From contig NC_044497.1 in assembly GCF_902362185.1 (NCBI RefSeq), positions 41,150,501-41,214,500 on the forward strand: a DNA stretch of 64,000 nt. The letters are read 5' to 3'. The position numbers and the translations under genes were made by a program. The notes under the pieces were generated by a model. It worked only from the letters and a program-made list of their open reading frames with translations. It ran no database searches and was not told the origin of the DNA. Within the stretch, counting starts at the first letter, position 1, and every line of letters begins with the position of its first letter. This document shows positions 11,484 to 28,864 of this stretch, in pieces. This stretch comes from Chanos chanos (taxonomy: Eukaryota; Chordata; Actinopteri; Gonorynchiformes; Chanidae).

Positions 11484-12211
11484 TTTTGACGCAAGCTATT
11501 CAGCTAGTACCAACCTACTTTTAAAAGCTCCGGTTCTTGTGTAATGTTAGCTTGTTTGCCTGGAGCGGATTACTTCTAAATAAAAATAATTTCAAAGGTC
11601 GATACACATCGACAGCTGACAAGAGCTTAATGGAAAGAAACGTCTCTAATGACGCCGCGTTCTTTATATAGTTGAGTGGCTTTATTAAGCGAACTAGCTA
11701 GCGATAGGTTTCTGCTATACAGTTGTGAGACTAGCCATCAACAACTACGTTGCTAATGGCGCTACTCGCACAAAATGGTGGCAGGAAGAAAAGCCCGTTG
11801 ATTGAGCTGTGTCGTCATTGAGCGTAAACGTGCGTCTTTAAAAGTAATACTACCCCTTTAAATGTCCAATCCAAGGTAAACAATTTGTACATACAATTTG
11901 ACCTTAATAAATTCATATTGCCCACAACAGCCTCCAAGAACTTGCAAAACACACGAAACTGACACTTGCGTTTCACGTACTACAAAAGGCTATTTATCTA
12001 ATTGCACGCATGGCCTCTCATTCTCATGTTGGTTTTACCGTCCTCGTTTAATTACAACGAAATATCATAGACGGTGTGATTTTACTAACACACAAACACT
12101 GGGTAAGTAGTACGTATCTCCACATCTGTCTCAAAAAAGACCCTGCCATAGTAGCTTTTAAAATGAGATCAGAATACAGAACAACCACAGACAGTTTTGG
12201 TACCCTCTTTT
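11484..12211. other. hnrnpd promoter region and spacer to hnrnpdl
   Basis: Sequence upstream of the hnrnpd start codon. It is CpG-containing around 11500-11830 (for example gacgccgcgtt near 11650) and includes a YY1-like caaaatggtgg near 11772, typical of housekeeping RNA-binding protein genes. Nothing coding is supported. The rest up to the hnrnpdl poly(A) signal is AT-rich spacer. Confidence 0.4.
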
Positions 12212-12514
12212 TTTAATAATCCCTTTATCCAAAACAGCAATAAAAAGAAACTGCAAGACAAAATAATGAACACTTCCAAAAACAAGATATGGAACACATC
12301 AACACAAAGCCTAAACTGCTAAAACAAAGCACAGAATAAGACAAAACTTATAAACAAAATGCCCTGTTATTTACAAGGTTAGAAACTCCATGTGACATCT
12401 TGCCCAGAAGACCAACAAATAAGGACATTTTAAGTAAGCTGCTTGATTTAAGAAGGTCAGGAATCCTCAAACTGCCTCCAAGGTTGAATGAAACTCTCAG
12501 ATCAGCCTGCCCAC
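12212..12514 (-). other. hnrnpdl: hnrnpdl terminal 3'UTR exon
   Basis: On the minus strand, an acceptor (ctttcatttcag) is followed by GTGGGCAGGCTGATCTGAG and noncoding sequence running to a variant poly(A) signal ATTAAA at 12217-12212. The acceptor context and position mirror the terminal exon of hnrnpd at 5877. The upstream donors would be at 13735 or, with the cassette, at 13232. The 3' border is the least certain part. Confidence 0.5.
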
Positions 12515-13231
12515 CTGAAATGAAAGAATACGGGAAATGAATTAATTATTTGTTCAAAGCTATGTTTAACTGAAAAAGAGCACCTCCATTTAACTTCTTC
12601 AGCTGTCAACTTTAAGCTATTAAATTTTCGTCATTCCAGATTAAAGATCATATGCACAATTTAAAGCTTCAGAAAACAGCTCAACAGCCAGCAAAAGCTC
12701 CCGCTCCACTGAGTTGGTGGACAATCACACCACTGAGGAGCATATCCAAACACAATCATCTTCCTATTGGAATATTTATTTGCATACCGTTTTCCATTAA
12801 CTTAGGATTTCATGTGCCTCAACTACTTTATTTTGACAATGAGCTTTTCATGGCTTCATTGAACTGATTTACATATGATCTTTAACGCCAGTATTTAAGA
12901 AAAAGGTTTGTGGTGTATCAATTTGAAGTTCTGTATAGGCTCTAAAGAAAAAGCAAGCATTATGAGTTTATGCAATTTACAAAGGGGACTCGTTTTAGGA
13001 AACCAAAATTAAGTACACTGAAGGTCCAGAACTGAAATACAAGAACACTAAAATAAAAAGAGAATACAAGTAAACAGTTAAAATCACTTTAATTTCATTA
13101 TCAAAATCCTGTAAAAAACCCATTTTAAAATTGTTAACGAAAACATCGCCAACTTAAGTGAAAACAAGTGAGATTTCCTTTTTCTCTCTCTTTTTTTTAA
13201 CGCTGGTACAGGAAGTTGGAAGAGACCATAC

Positions 13232-13318
13232 CACAGGACAGCGTTTTCTTGTGCATGCCGTGCTCTCTGCCCGCTATGTGCGACGCCCAGAGAATTTCGT
13301 GGTCAGGTGACACACGGC
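13232..13318 (-). other. hnrnpdl: hnrnpdl candidate 3'UTR cassette (poison) exon, 87 nt
   Basis: Acceptor cttcattgcag|GCC and donor CCTGTG|gtatgg on the minus strand, paralogous to 6670-6754 in hnrnpd. The hnrnpdl stop codon (13763-13765) is only 28 nt from its own exon end (13735), too close to trigger decay. With this 87-nt exon included, the next junction lies about 115 nt after the stop, so decay is expected. This is the layout described for mammalian HNRNPDL. Confidence 0.6.
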
Positions 13319-13762
13319 CTGCAATGAAGTCCCCGCTGGCAGGTACAAACAAGGTACAATATCAGCATTAGGGAAAGAAAGGAAAAATAAGGATAGGTCC
13401 TTACTTTGTACCCTTTAGCAGTACTTTACCTGTTAGCATTGCTATCAAGTCTCTATGTTATTTCCTTATGATCACCTGTTAAAAAGCAGGAAAAAGGGAA
13501 ATCCACAGAAAAACGTTTACGTTTTTCTGGAGAGCTAAAAGGGAAACCGCTGCACACGCATTAGCAATTAAAGATCTATAGACATTTTCCATCAATTTGT
13601 CGTTCACAATCGAGTGCATGGTAACCCGTACCATTTGGGGAAGGGGGTTTAGTTTGAGTTTTTCAAAGTTAATTTGTCTATTGATCTTTAGTTTTGAGGT
13701 CAGACCAGATAGTATGCTCAAACTGTAATCTTACCAGAAGTCTATGCAGGTCTACATTTGCA

Positions 13763-16171
<2,409 letters not shown>

Positions 16172-16282
16172 TTTGTGAGAGCTAATAAGAGATACTTTCA
16201 CGTTATTAAACTTTTTTAGACAAACGACTGTGAGATACACGAACACCACCGCGTTTACTAAGATGGCTGACACAAGGCCTAA

Positions 16283-16290
16283 TGACGTCA
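16283..16290. promoter_or_regulatory. Palindromic CRE (TGACGTCA) upstream of hnrnpdl
   Basis: A perfect TGACGTCA lies 112 bp upstream of the hnrnpdl start codon, close to an aagatggc YY1-like element at 16260-16267. The sequence is exact; activity as a CREB/ATF site is inferred from position only. Confidence 0.5.
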
Positions 16291-18005
16291 GCGTGAAGGA
16301 CAGGAAGCCAAATGGGTGGGCTTTCGGGGTGCAAGGGAGGGTACATTCCTAAACTGCAAAATAGCGTCTTTTTGTCTTACATCTTGTACGGAACGAATGT
16401 AAAAATTTGGAATCTCGCCATGTTGCGACAGGGATTGGCTGGACTTCACGGGTTTGGCACGTTACAAGCCACACTTGTTTACGACTAACGTCATTTCGTT
16501 TATACAAAACCACGGAGAAACAAACGATCGGTTTCAAAGCATCACAGCACTGGACAGTTCCACATATAGCTTCCCTCAGCTTTGTCCAAACTTTTACCAC
16601 TTTGTGAAATGGTAATACTAAAATTGGCCTAAGCGGCAACCTCTACCACTGAGGCCTAATATCCACTTAAAATTGTATGATTTTGCCGAGTTTGTTCCCC
16701 CACGGCGACCTGGAGATGACATCATTTTTAATTGTGCGCATTATTATAAAAAGGGTAAGGAAGAGGGGACGTTTAAAAAAACGGATGTCACCACCCGGGC
16801 GCAGCCGTATTATAGAATGGCTCAAGGCAACCAACTGCAAAATTTCTTTATGTTTTATTGCAGTTTGGAAATACAATAAAATGAACTGCAAAGTCTCCAT
16901 ATTCTCTGTTTCCCTCACGTTCGCCATTCCTTTGAAGAAAGTCTGCTTTGCATGTAAGATAAATCACACGCACGAATTAGTAAAGCACAATGTCACCTCC
17001 CAGGCACCGTAGCTGCTTAGTCTGCCGGGTAACATACTTCCTGTTTAGTGAGGAACGAGTTAAGCACTGGGTTGCCAGGTTTTCTTTTTAAAAGCCAAAT
17101 TGGCTGCCCGTGTTGCAAAATTTCCCCAATGATGATTTTAAAGCAAACATAACGACTTGATAACTTTGTGATATTTACTCATTATAACCAAGAGCTCGGT
17201 TTACTTAAATCAGTGCTTGCATCTTTTGGATAATTAGCTTTTTGTGTATGTATGTATGTAGGTAGGTGGGTATTTATTTAATACCAAAAAGCTAATTTAT
17301 TGTAACAGTTTGAAATTCCCTTTAAGCTACAATGATTTACCACGTAAATTTACATGGTTTGCTTGTTTTCAGAGCTGCTTTTCACACAACTTGTTTATCA
17401 CTCTCGACATCACCCGTGAATTTTGGTGGTCTGAGTTCATATGAAGGATATTATGAGAGGGAAGTTAATAGTGACCTCATCGAACTAAAGCTGGGCCAGC
17501 ACTAGGATCTTAGTCCTTTTGCAGATGGAACAACCGTGAAAATATATAGGGAACTGAGCTCATTTTCTGTTTTGCATATCTTAGTTCACCTATTGAGTGT
17601 TGAATTAACCAAATTGCTAATTGTTTTGTATTCATTTAAAGAAAATGTATCTTCCATTTAGTTTCTGTCTTGAACTATTTAGCCCTAGCTGTTTTCGCAT
17701 TGGACGTATGGGAGTAAATCCGCTGCAAGGGTCGCAGCAAAGGAAGAGGAACTGATTTAATGTAATGTTGAACCGTTTGCCAGATTTCCAGGAATACACC
17801 AGTTAACTCTGGCAACCCTGTAGCTGAGTGGACAGTCCAGGTCCATGTGTTTCGCATGTAGCATGAGTGCTTTATTCTTGGATTGTAATTCAGTCTGTGT
17901 ATTTTTAAGATCAAACTGAGTCCGTTTTGAAACTCAAGGAATTTTTAAATAGAGTAACTGCATACGAAATCAACAGCAACGAAGATATCAGTAGCCATTT
18001 CAAAA
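16291..18005. other. Divergent intergenic region hnrnpdl / enoph1
   Basis: About 1.7 kb between two start codons facing away from each other. It contains short open frames on both strands (16349-16639, 16667-17012) with no recognisable domain and no family resemblance. A short TGTA repeat lies near 17243-17262. I see only promoter and spacer sequence. Confidence 0.4.
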
Positions 18006-20364
<2,359 letters not shown>

Positions 20365-20446
20365 CACGGGAAAGTGTGAAAGAGTACACTCATACTCTTT
20401 CTAAAGAACTGTGGGATGACAGGGACCTTCAGCCAAAGGTCATAGG

Positions 20447-21524
20447 TAGAGGTGTAACGGTTCATCCTACTCACGGTTCAGTTTTTACCTCAGTTTTGAG
20501 CCACGATTTGGTTTGTTTCATGGTTTGGCTTGAAAGAAAATTGAACAAACTCAGAACTGTTTTTTCTTTCTTTTTAATTTAAACATATAGAAATTTTACA
20601 CAAAGAGCGAATTTAATACAAACAGCGACAAAACTTTTCGAAAAATGAGAATGAAAGAAAACCAATTCTCAGCACCTGTTATTTCAACATTCTTCTTTTA
20701 GAACATAAGTGTAAGAAAAGTAAACTTGAGGAAGTTCGAGCAACAGTTATTTTAAGGCTTTACTCCATGACACTGAGTGAAATACAGTAAATCTAAACAT
20801 CACTACATTTAAATGTAAGGTTGTTTGAGAAAATGACTGCAAGAAAATTAAAACTGAGCACCAGTTATTTAAGGTTCTTCTTCTAGAAAATCAGTATAAG
20901 AAAATTTGAACCAACGGGACTGCCGCTCGAGCATGCCATTTCAGGAGAGGAAACATGATGACTGCAAAATGATACCAGGCTGCTCTGACCTTTTTCAGAG
21001 ACTACTTCGATGTAAGAGAAACAAGTTCCTGCTTAGAAAAGCCAAGAGATCGGGTCTACTTTATTAAATTATGCTGATTCATGTATTCTAAAACAATATG
21101 CGATTTATAGTCTGAGTAATGGCACTATGTGTTCTGTTGTTCTTTAAAATGGTCGACATGGTCATTAAAGCTCTTATAATCATCGACTCAGTTCAACATA
21201 TGCGCGCTGCATGATAAGCATGGCGCATACATTCTCAATCAGTGAGACATGAAAAGAAAAACATTATACCAACTTCAGATTATGATTAGCATTATTCTCA
21301 GTTATCAAAAGCACAAACAGTGTGGAATGTTCTCCTATACTAAGAATATATATTCCCTGTGATTTGGCGTCACATTTGGGCAAAAAAAAGAAAGAAAACT
21401 GCTTACAAGAGTTGAGGTGAGGGAGGGGGGAATCTGTGGTCCATTCCACATGTTCCATGAACCAAACTAAGCACTACAGAACTGTGTTTTTTTTTTGTTT
21501 CTGTACAAAACCGTTACACCCCTA
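20447..21524. mobile_element. Non-autonomous hAT-type DNA transposon, about 1.08 kb
   Basis: The ends are inverted repeats: TAGAGGTGTAACGGTTC on the left and, read inward from the right, TAGGGGTGTAACGGTTTTG. They are flanked by a degenerate 8-bp target duplication, GTCATAGG (20439-20446) and GTTGTAGG (21525-21532), 6/8 identical. The TAGGGGTGTAACGG end and 8-bp duplication are typical of hAT elements common in fish. The interior is AT-rich with no transposase frame, so it is a non-autonomous or decayed copy. Mismatched duplications and termini suggest an old insertion. Confidence 0.8.
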
Positions 21525-22533
21525 GTTGTAGGCCATTGTGCAGTTCTGGAGCAAGTGCCAAGAGCATTACTGTTCTACTGACCGATACTTTTAGGTGCTT
21601 ACCAAAAAAGAAGGGTGTTTTTTTTTTTTAAACATTTTACATGGAGTTGTATGTTGTACCTCCTTTTCCCTTGGATGTTTGTTATCCCGAAAATAATCAG
21701 CTTGTACAAGCAGTATTGATGTGTATGTCTGTGGTGATGAGTATGTTTGAATTCATTGCTCTGTCTCCTCAATGTCAATTTGATCATTTTGTATTGCATT
21801 TTGGCTACTGTATTGATATTTGTCCTATCTCTTTAAATTAAAAAAGATCTTCTTTCCCTGTAGTAGTTTCTTCATGGGGAAAAGTGAAAAATCTTGGAAA
21901 TTACAGTATTACACATGGTTCTGTAAAGTTTTTATTGCCAAGAAGTACCATGTCTGACATGACATTAGTAATGTGAAGACATTTGACACATCATTTCCAA
22001 CCCTACATTACTTATCCTGAATTCTAATTAAGTGATTAGAAGTACTACCTTTTGCAACAGATAGCATGACTGAGTAAATATACAAACTGTTTAAGTTCCC
22101 AGGCACAATTTTGATACTGGCATGTTAAAGCACACCTGTAGCTTATGAATTTCACAAGTGCAAAACAGATCTCTTTCTTTAAAGGCTCACTGAGTGTCAG
22201 TGGGCTGGAATGTTATTAATATGTTAAAGAATCTTATTCTGCATGACTATCCAGCCTTTGATATACTGTTCATACTCTTTACTGAAATAGTGACCTTCTG
22301 CCAGGACAAACACATTGAATGAACATAAAAATAAAGCAATGACATCTTCACCCCTTGTGCTCTTCTTGACTATTACTTATTAACTTTCAAATATTTTGAA
22401 AAACAGTCAACCAAGGATCATTCTGGAAAGGTAACATTCCTCATGCATGAATTAGTGATAGTTCCTCAGTGCTTCATGAACTTTTTAAATGAAGTGTAAC
22501 AGTTTAAAGGTGACCAGGAGCTCTGCAGTGGTC
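21525..22533. other. Convergent 3' region enoph1 / tmem150c
   Basis: Noncoding. A plus-strand AATAAA at 22330-22335 could end a long enoph1 3'UTR, while a minus-strand AATAAA (tttatt at 21931-21936) could end tmem150c. If both are used, the two 3'UTRs overlap by some 400 bp. No coding gene is supported. Confidence 0.35.
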
Positions 22534-24362
<1,829 letters not shown>

Positions 24363-26778
24363 GTCTAAGACTGTTCCCCTTCAACAGGACACATGCAGTT
24401 AGCTGAGGCTTTTTTCATGCTACGAACAGTTGGCTTTATATGTGTGTACGCTGATAAGAGACAAGGAAAGCAGAAACGTTGGTCAGATATTGTAGCCTAC
24501 TCACAGATTATGAAAGGAATCCTAGTTAGGGGGATGATTGGTTCAGGCTAAAGAGGGAGACGTGTGAGCTCCTTTGTTTTGACATTAAAACGTTCGATGC
24601 TAGTGGCGGTGGGTTTATTTGCATTGTTTTCCTTTTGGTTCCGTATTCAGTGCATTCAGTGTAACGCGTTTTTGAGTGTGCTCTTATATTTAGATATGTA
24701 TTACTTGACAGAAAAGGCCCGTGCAAAGATAACTAGGGGCATAATGTCAGCACGCACAGTTTGGACAGTTCCTTGTGGTGCTGAAATGGCAACACATTTG
24801 CAGCCATTACCGACCATAATCTTTTGTTCGAAAATAAGCGTAGGACTGAATTAAAACAAATAAACGAACGACACCCGGATCTTTCTAAAAGTTGTTTATT
24901 TGCAACAGGACGTATTTCAGAAAACTATTAGCCTATGCAGCCGCACCAAGATGTCGTAGGTCATTTCAAGTGGTTCAGGTGGAGATTAAGGGCAAAGACG
25001 AACGATTTCTTGAGTAACTAGCCTATTAACTTGTCATCTTTGAACAAAACTTATTTTCGTGTATAGCCTGAACTAATCGTAAAACAACTACCAACCACCA
25101 TGGTTCCATCAACTGCCCAGGGCTTACATAAAATAAATCCGATCTTTGTTAGAGAAGTTTGTCATAAAGCCTGATGCCTTATTTGAATCAATTACCTATT
25201 GATATAGCAGGACTAGCTGGATGTTAGATTCAATGAAACAATGCATACTTTTCTTGAAACTCGGTTAAATCTCATTCGATTTAGCACTTAAATTGGCGCA
25301 TAGAAAGACTAGTCGGCGAAGAAAATCTGGTCAAGTACTGCAGACCGATAGGTAAATGGAATATGTTCTGCATTCCGCCGATTCTAAATTCATTATTGCG
25401 TTTTCCTTAAGCTTTAAAACGGAGGCTTTTATGATCTTTTAAATGGTAGCATGAATACCCTTGTATGTACTGTCTGTATTGAAACCGTACCTTTAAGGCA
25501 ATCCAATCCTCTTTCATGTACAAAAGTCGTAAGCTCTGCATTTCATAAAGGCGCTGTCCGCCTTTTCTGTTCAGACAGACGTCAAATACAGCTGAACTGA
25601 AAACATCCACCGGCAAGTTCTTGGTGACAGAGGGAGGAGTGCGCGATACAGGGAAACCGCCTGAGCCTATCAATGCTGCTGTGATAAGGGGAGCAAAATC
25701 ACGATGGTGTGGCCTATTATTTTAGTTAGTGTTTCACAAATATTTCTGCATTGGATGTAAAGGGGGAGAAAAGGGATGGCCGGGTGAAACCTCCCCCTTC
25801 CCCCAGCAGATTGTCGTCGCTATTGTGTATATGTACGGTGCAGCTGTAAACTTAACTTTATCAAAATGATCACAGGCTGTTTGAGAATGTTTCTAGCTCG
25901 ACATTTACTGAGAGGCCCTCTGCTCAGAATATTGAAAACAAAACAGAATCTGTAAAAAAAAAAAAAAAAAATCTAAAAGTATGAAATGACACCACCCAAA
26001 ACAAAGCTTAAAATGCAGGTGAAGACCATTCAGTTGCCTCGATTTTCTTGACCACTGTGTCATTTTGAAACTGAGAATCTCGCAAGAGCTTGATGATGAG
26101 CTGAGTGCTTTGAGACCTGGAACAATCTCTTTGACAACAACTGTCATTACCTCAAACTGTGTTTATTCAGGACTATGTCTACAGATACACAGAAATGATA
26201 CGATACCATTGTCAACATAAGTAGAATACAGTTTTCCTAAAGCTGAATTTGAGCTGCACAACCTTACAATAATCAACAATAATCATACATTAATCTTCAG
26301 CCAGTTTATGAAAATAGCTGTAAATGGAATGAGTCAATAACACTTTTCATAACTGCTGAGTAGGTTTTCCAAACATTTAAGTCAAACTATTGCCAATCCA
26401 GTTCATGTGTGTATACTGTTATGCTGTTAGTCACACATATACCTGAGATTATCATGAGAAATGGGGCAAGATTTTGATCACCACTGAGACACTTCACTGA
26501 ATTAGGTTTGAATCATACCTCAGGCAACTAACAGCAGCATCTCTACTGAGGGAAGAGAATCAATAATTTACTAAGCAGGTCTTTTAAAACATAAATAGAC
26601 TGAAATTTTAGAAATGACATTTGATATATGATTTATATGGACAGCAAAACAGATTATTTCACCCTACTTGGATTTTCTGTTAATCTGATGCTCTCCATTA
26701 CCAGTTTCTAACTGTTAAAAACTAGAGTTACTCTGCAAAGACCACACCTTTATTTAGATGTCATATAGAGCCCTGCCC

Positions 26779-26828
26779 TTTCTTTCCTTTTATTTCTTTT
26801 CTTTCTTTCTTTCTTTCTTTTTTTTTTG
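26779..26828. repeat. CT-rich (TTTC)n tract
   Basis: An irregular pyrimidine run dominated by TTTC units followed by a T run, in intergenic sequence. Confidence 0.85.
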
Positions 26829-27181
26829 GAAAATGCTCATCTCTCGGACTGAGCTGTAAGGAACTGTCATTGTTCATTACTCGATCAGGGTCCACCATCT
26901 GACAGAATGACAACTGCACAAACAAGATTGCGCTGAACAGTTGGCCATTTTGCTCGTTCAGAATAGTGAACAGGAGCTATGCTCTATACAGCATAAAAAG
27001 TTGCACAGTAAATCCACTGCCTCTTCAGGCTTTTTTTGTGCACGTATAACTGGTAAAACATAGAAATACAAGATTTATGACAGGATATAATACCTGCTGT
27101 ATTTGGTAAACACTGCTGGCACTGAATGCTTACCCTTGTTCATACATTCTTCTGGGAGAAAAATGGAAAACTAAAAGAATA

Positions 27182-27182
<1 letters not shown>

Positions 27183-27256
<74 letters not shown>

Positions 27257-27270
27257 TACATACATACATA
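27183..27270. repeat. Compound (TA)n(CA)n(TACA)n microsatellite
   Basis: About 16 TA units pass into about 17 CA units and then into ATAC tetramers. It is intergenic between tmem150c and scd5. The alternating purine/pyrimidine tract can form cruciform or Z-DNA. Confidence 0.95.
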
Positions 27271-28864
27271 ATCATGTTTTGTTATGTTGGCTGCTTTCAA
27301 GTCATTCCAGTTCTGAACAATTTTACAGTTTCGCCAATGCAAAGCATACCAGCACAGAGGAGGATGATGTTCATGTCAGCTCACATTTTGTGCATGCTTA
27401 AGTTTTTGCACTTGACCAAACCTTTAATAAATCCAGCCCTTTCAGGTAAATTAATGCTACATAGCAACATATCTTCTTACTTAAGGCTCTCATATCCATA
27501 CACACCTAAACATGTGCACATGGGCAATAAATCCCATTGCCTGTCCAGTGCGCAACACATATACGGTAGACACAAGGACATTTTAGAGTCTTACTCTCAT
27601 AGTCTTTGTGGACTCTGTTTATCTATGTTTTAGTCATCATTTATGTCAGACTCTTTAGATATAAGATATAATGATGTACACAATGGATTCAAATGCTCAT
27701 AGGCCTGAAAAGAACCAAGTAGGACAAATTCCAAATGCTAATGCTAAGGCAGGTGAACCTCAAGTTCAAATTCCTTTTCTTTAACTGTCAGGCTGGTAAC
27801 ATCCTAATTCTCTACAGAGCACTGTCAGGTTGACAGGAGAATGTGACCAGTTACAATTTCACATAGCTATGAGGGATGGTAGATAGAAAAATTGATAAAT
27901 TGCAAACTACATTCCAAGCTTCTTTTATTTCTTGTTCACCTTCCTTCCCTACTGTGCTGTGCTTCTATCTGTGCATTAAACATTTATGGACCAATTAATC
28001 ATTCCAACATTATGGAGAAGCCATTTTCTGATTATAAGAGATGAAAATAGAAGGAATGGTGTAGAACTTCTCTTGTTAACATGGAGGTACCAGCTGGGTA
28101 CTTCAACCTCTCACATAAACTCAGGTTTAGTGGAGATTACTACTCTGTACTACTCAGCTAATGCACACAAGGGAAATGACTCTATTTCTTTGTAAATGCT
28201 TACCATGATTCTCCATCCATAGCAACTCTTATTTGGTTTCATAATCAATGTATATGGGCTAAAATGCAAATGCAAGTGTCATTGAATGGATAACCGCTGT
28301 TATTCCTTGATTTGCTTGACAAATGTTTACATGTATATTACAGATTGTAAAGTGCTTAATTTGAAAGAATTTAAGTAATTAAGTAGCACATTTAAGGCAA
28401 GCACTTTGAGAAGAGTATCAGCATGGTTGAGTGGTGAACTAAATTTAAAACTGTATATTACACTCTGGAAAATGTCAGGTGTAACGAGGGTTTTCTGTTG
28501 AGCACACAAGCGCTGGGGTCTTCAAAATAATACAAATACTTCAGTATATTCTATGTGAACTGAGTCTCAGTCACAGAGAGCCTGACAAGTTACCCACTGA
28601 ACTGATAGAAATTGGCTTATAACAGCTAAATAAAGCATAACTGACAAGCAACAAAACTATACTCAAGGATAATATTGTACAGATATACCAGTCAAATATA
28701 TCAAAAAGTGACCTGTGAAAATGTGGATAAAACATTGACACAAAAGGGAATATAGATTTATGGTTAATGTACCAAGAGAACAGTATATCCTAAAATACGT
28801 TGATATCTGAATGAACACTTCATTATGGCAGGTATTACTTGGTGTATGTCAGCTGATTGGCTCC

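Larger units (their letters stand above)
24363..28864. other. tmem150c upstream region and spacer to scd5
   Basis: About 4.5 kb without a supported gene. The part near 25400-25700 holds a minus-strand open frame with no recognisable domain that may belong to a 5'UTR or promoter. A CT-rich tract lies at 26779-26828 and a TA/CA/TACA microsatellite at 27183-27270. The right half should contain the scd5 3'UTR (minus-strand AATAAA at 27929-27924 is one candidate end). I recognise no mobile element. Confidence 0.4.

Noticed and set aside
16172-16273. 34-residue hydrophobic N-terminal extension of hnrnpdl from an upstream ATG
   Set aside because: No resemblance to the mammalian long-isoform extension and it overlaps the promoter-like sequence; the MQTEG start fits the short isoform.
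16349-17012. Several 65-111 aa frames on both strands between hnrnpdl and enoph1
   Set aside because: No domain, no splice context, overlapping each other on both strands.
25407-25673. 88-aa minus-strand frame upstream of tmem150c
   Set aside because: No recognisable domain; more likely promoter or 5'UTR.
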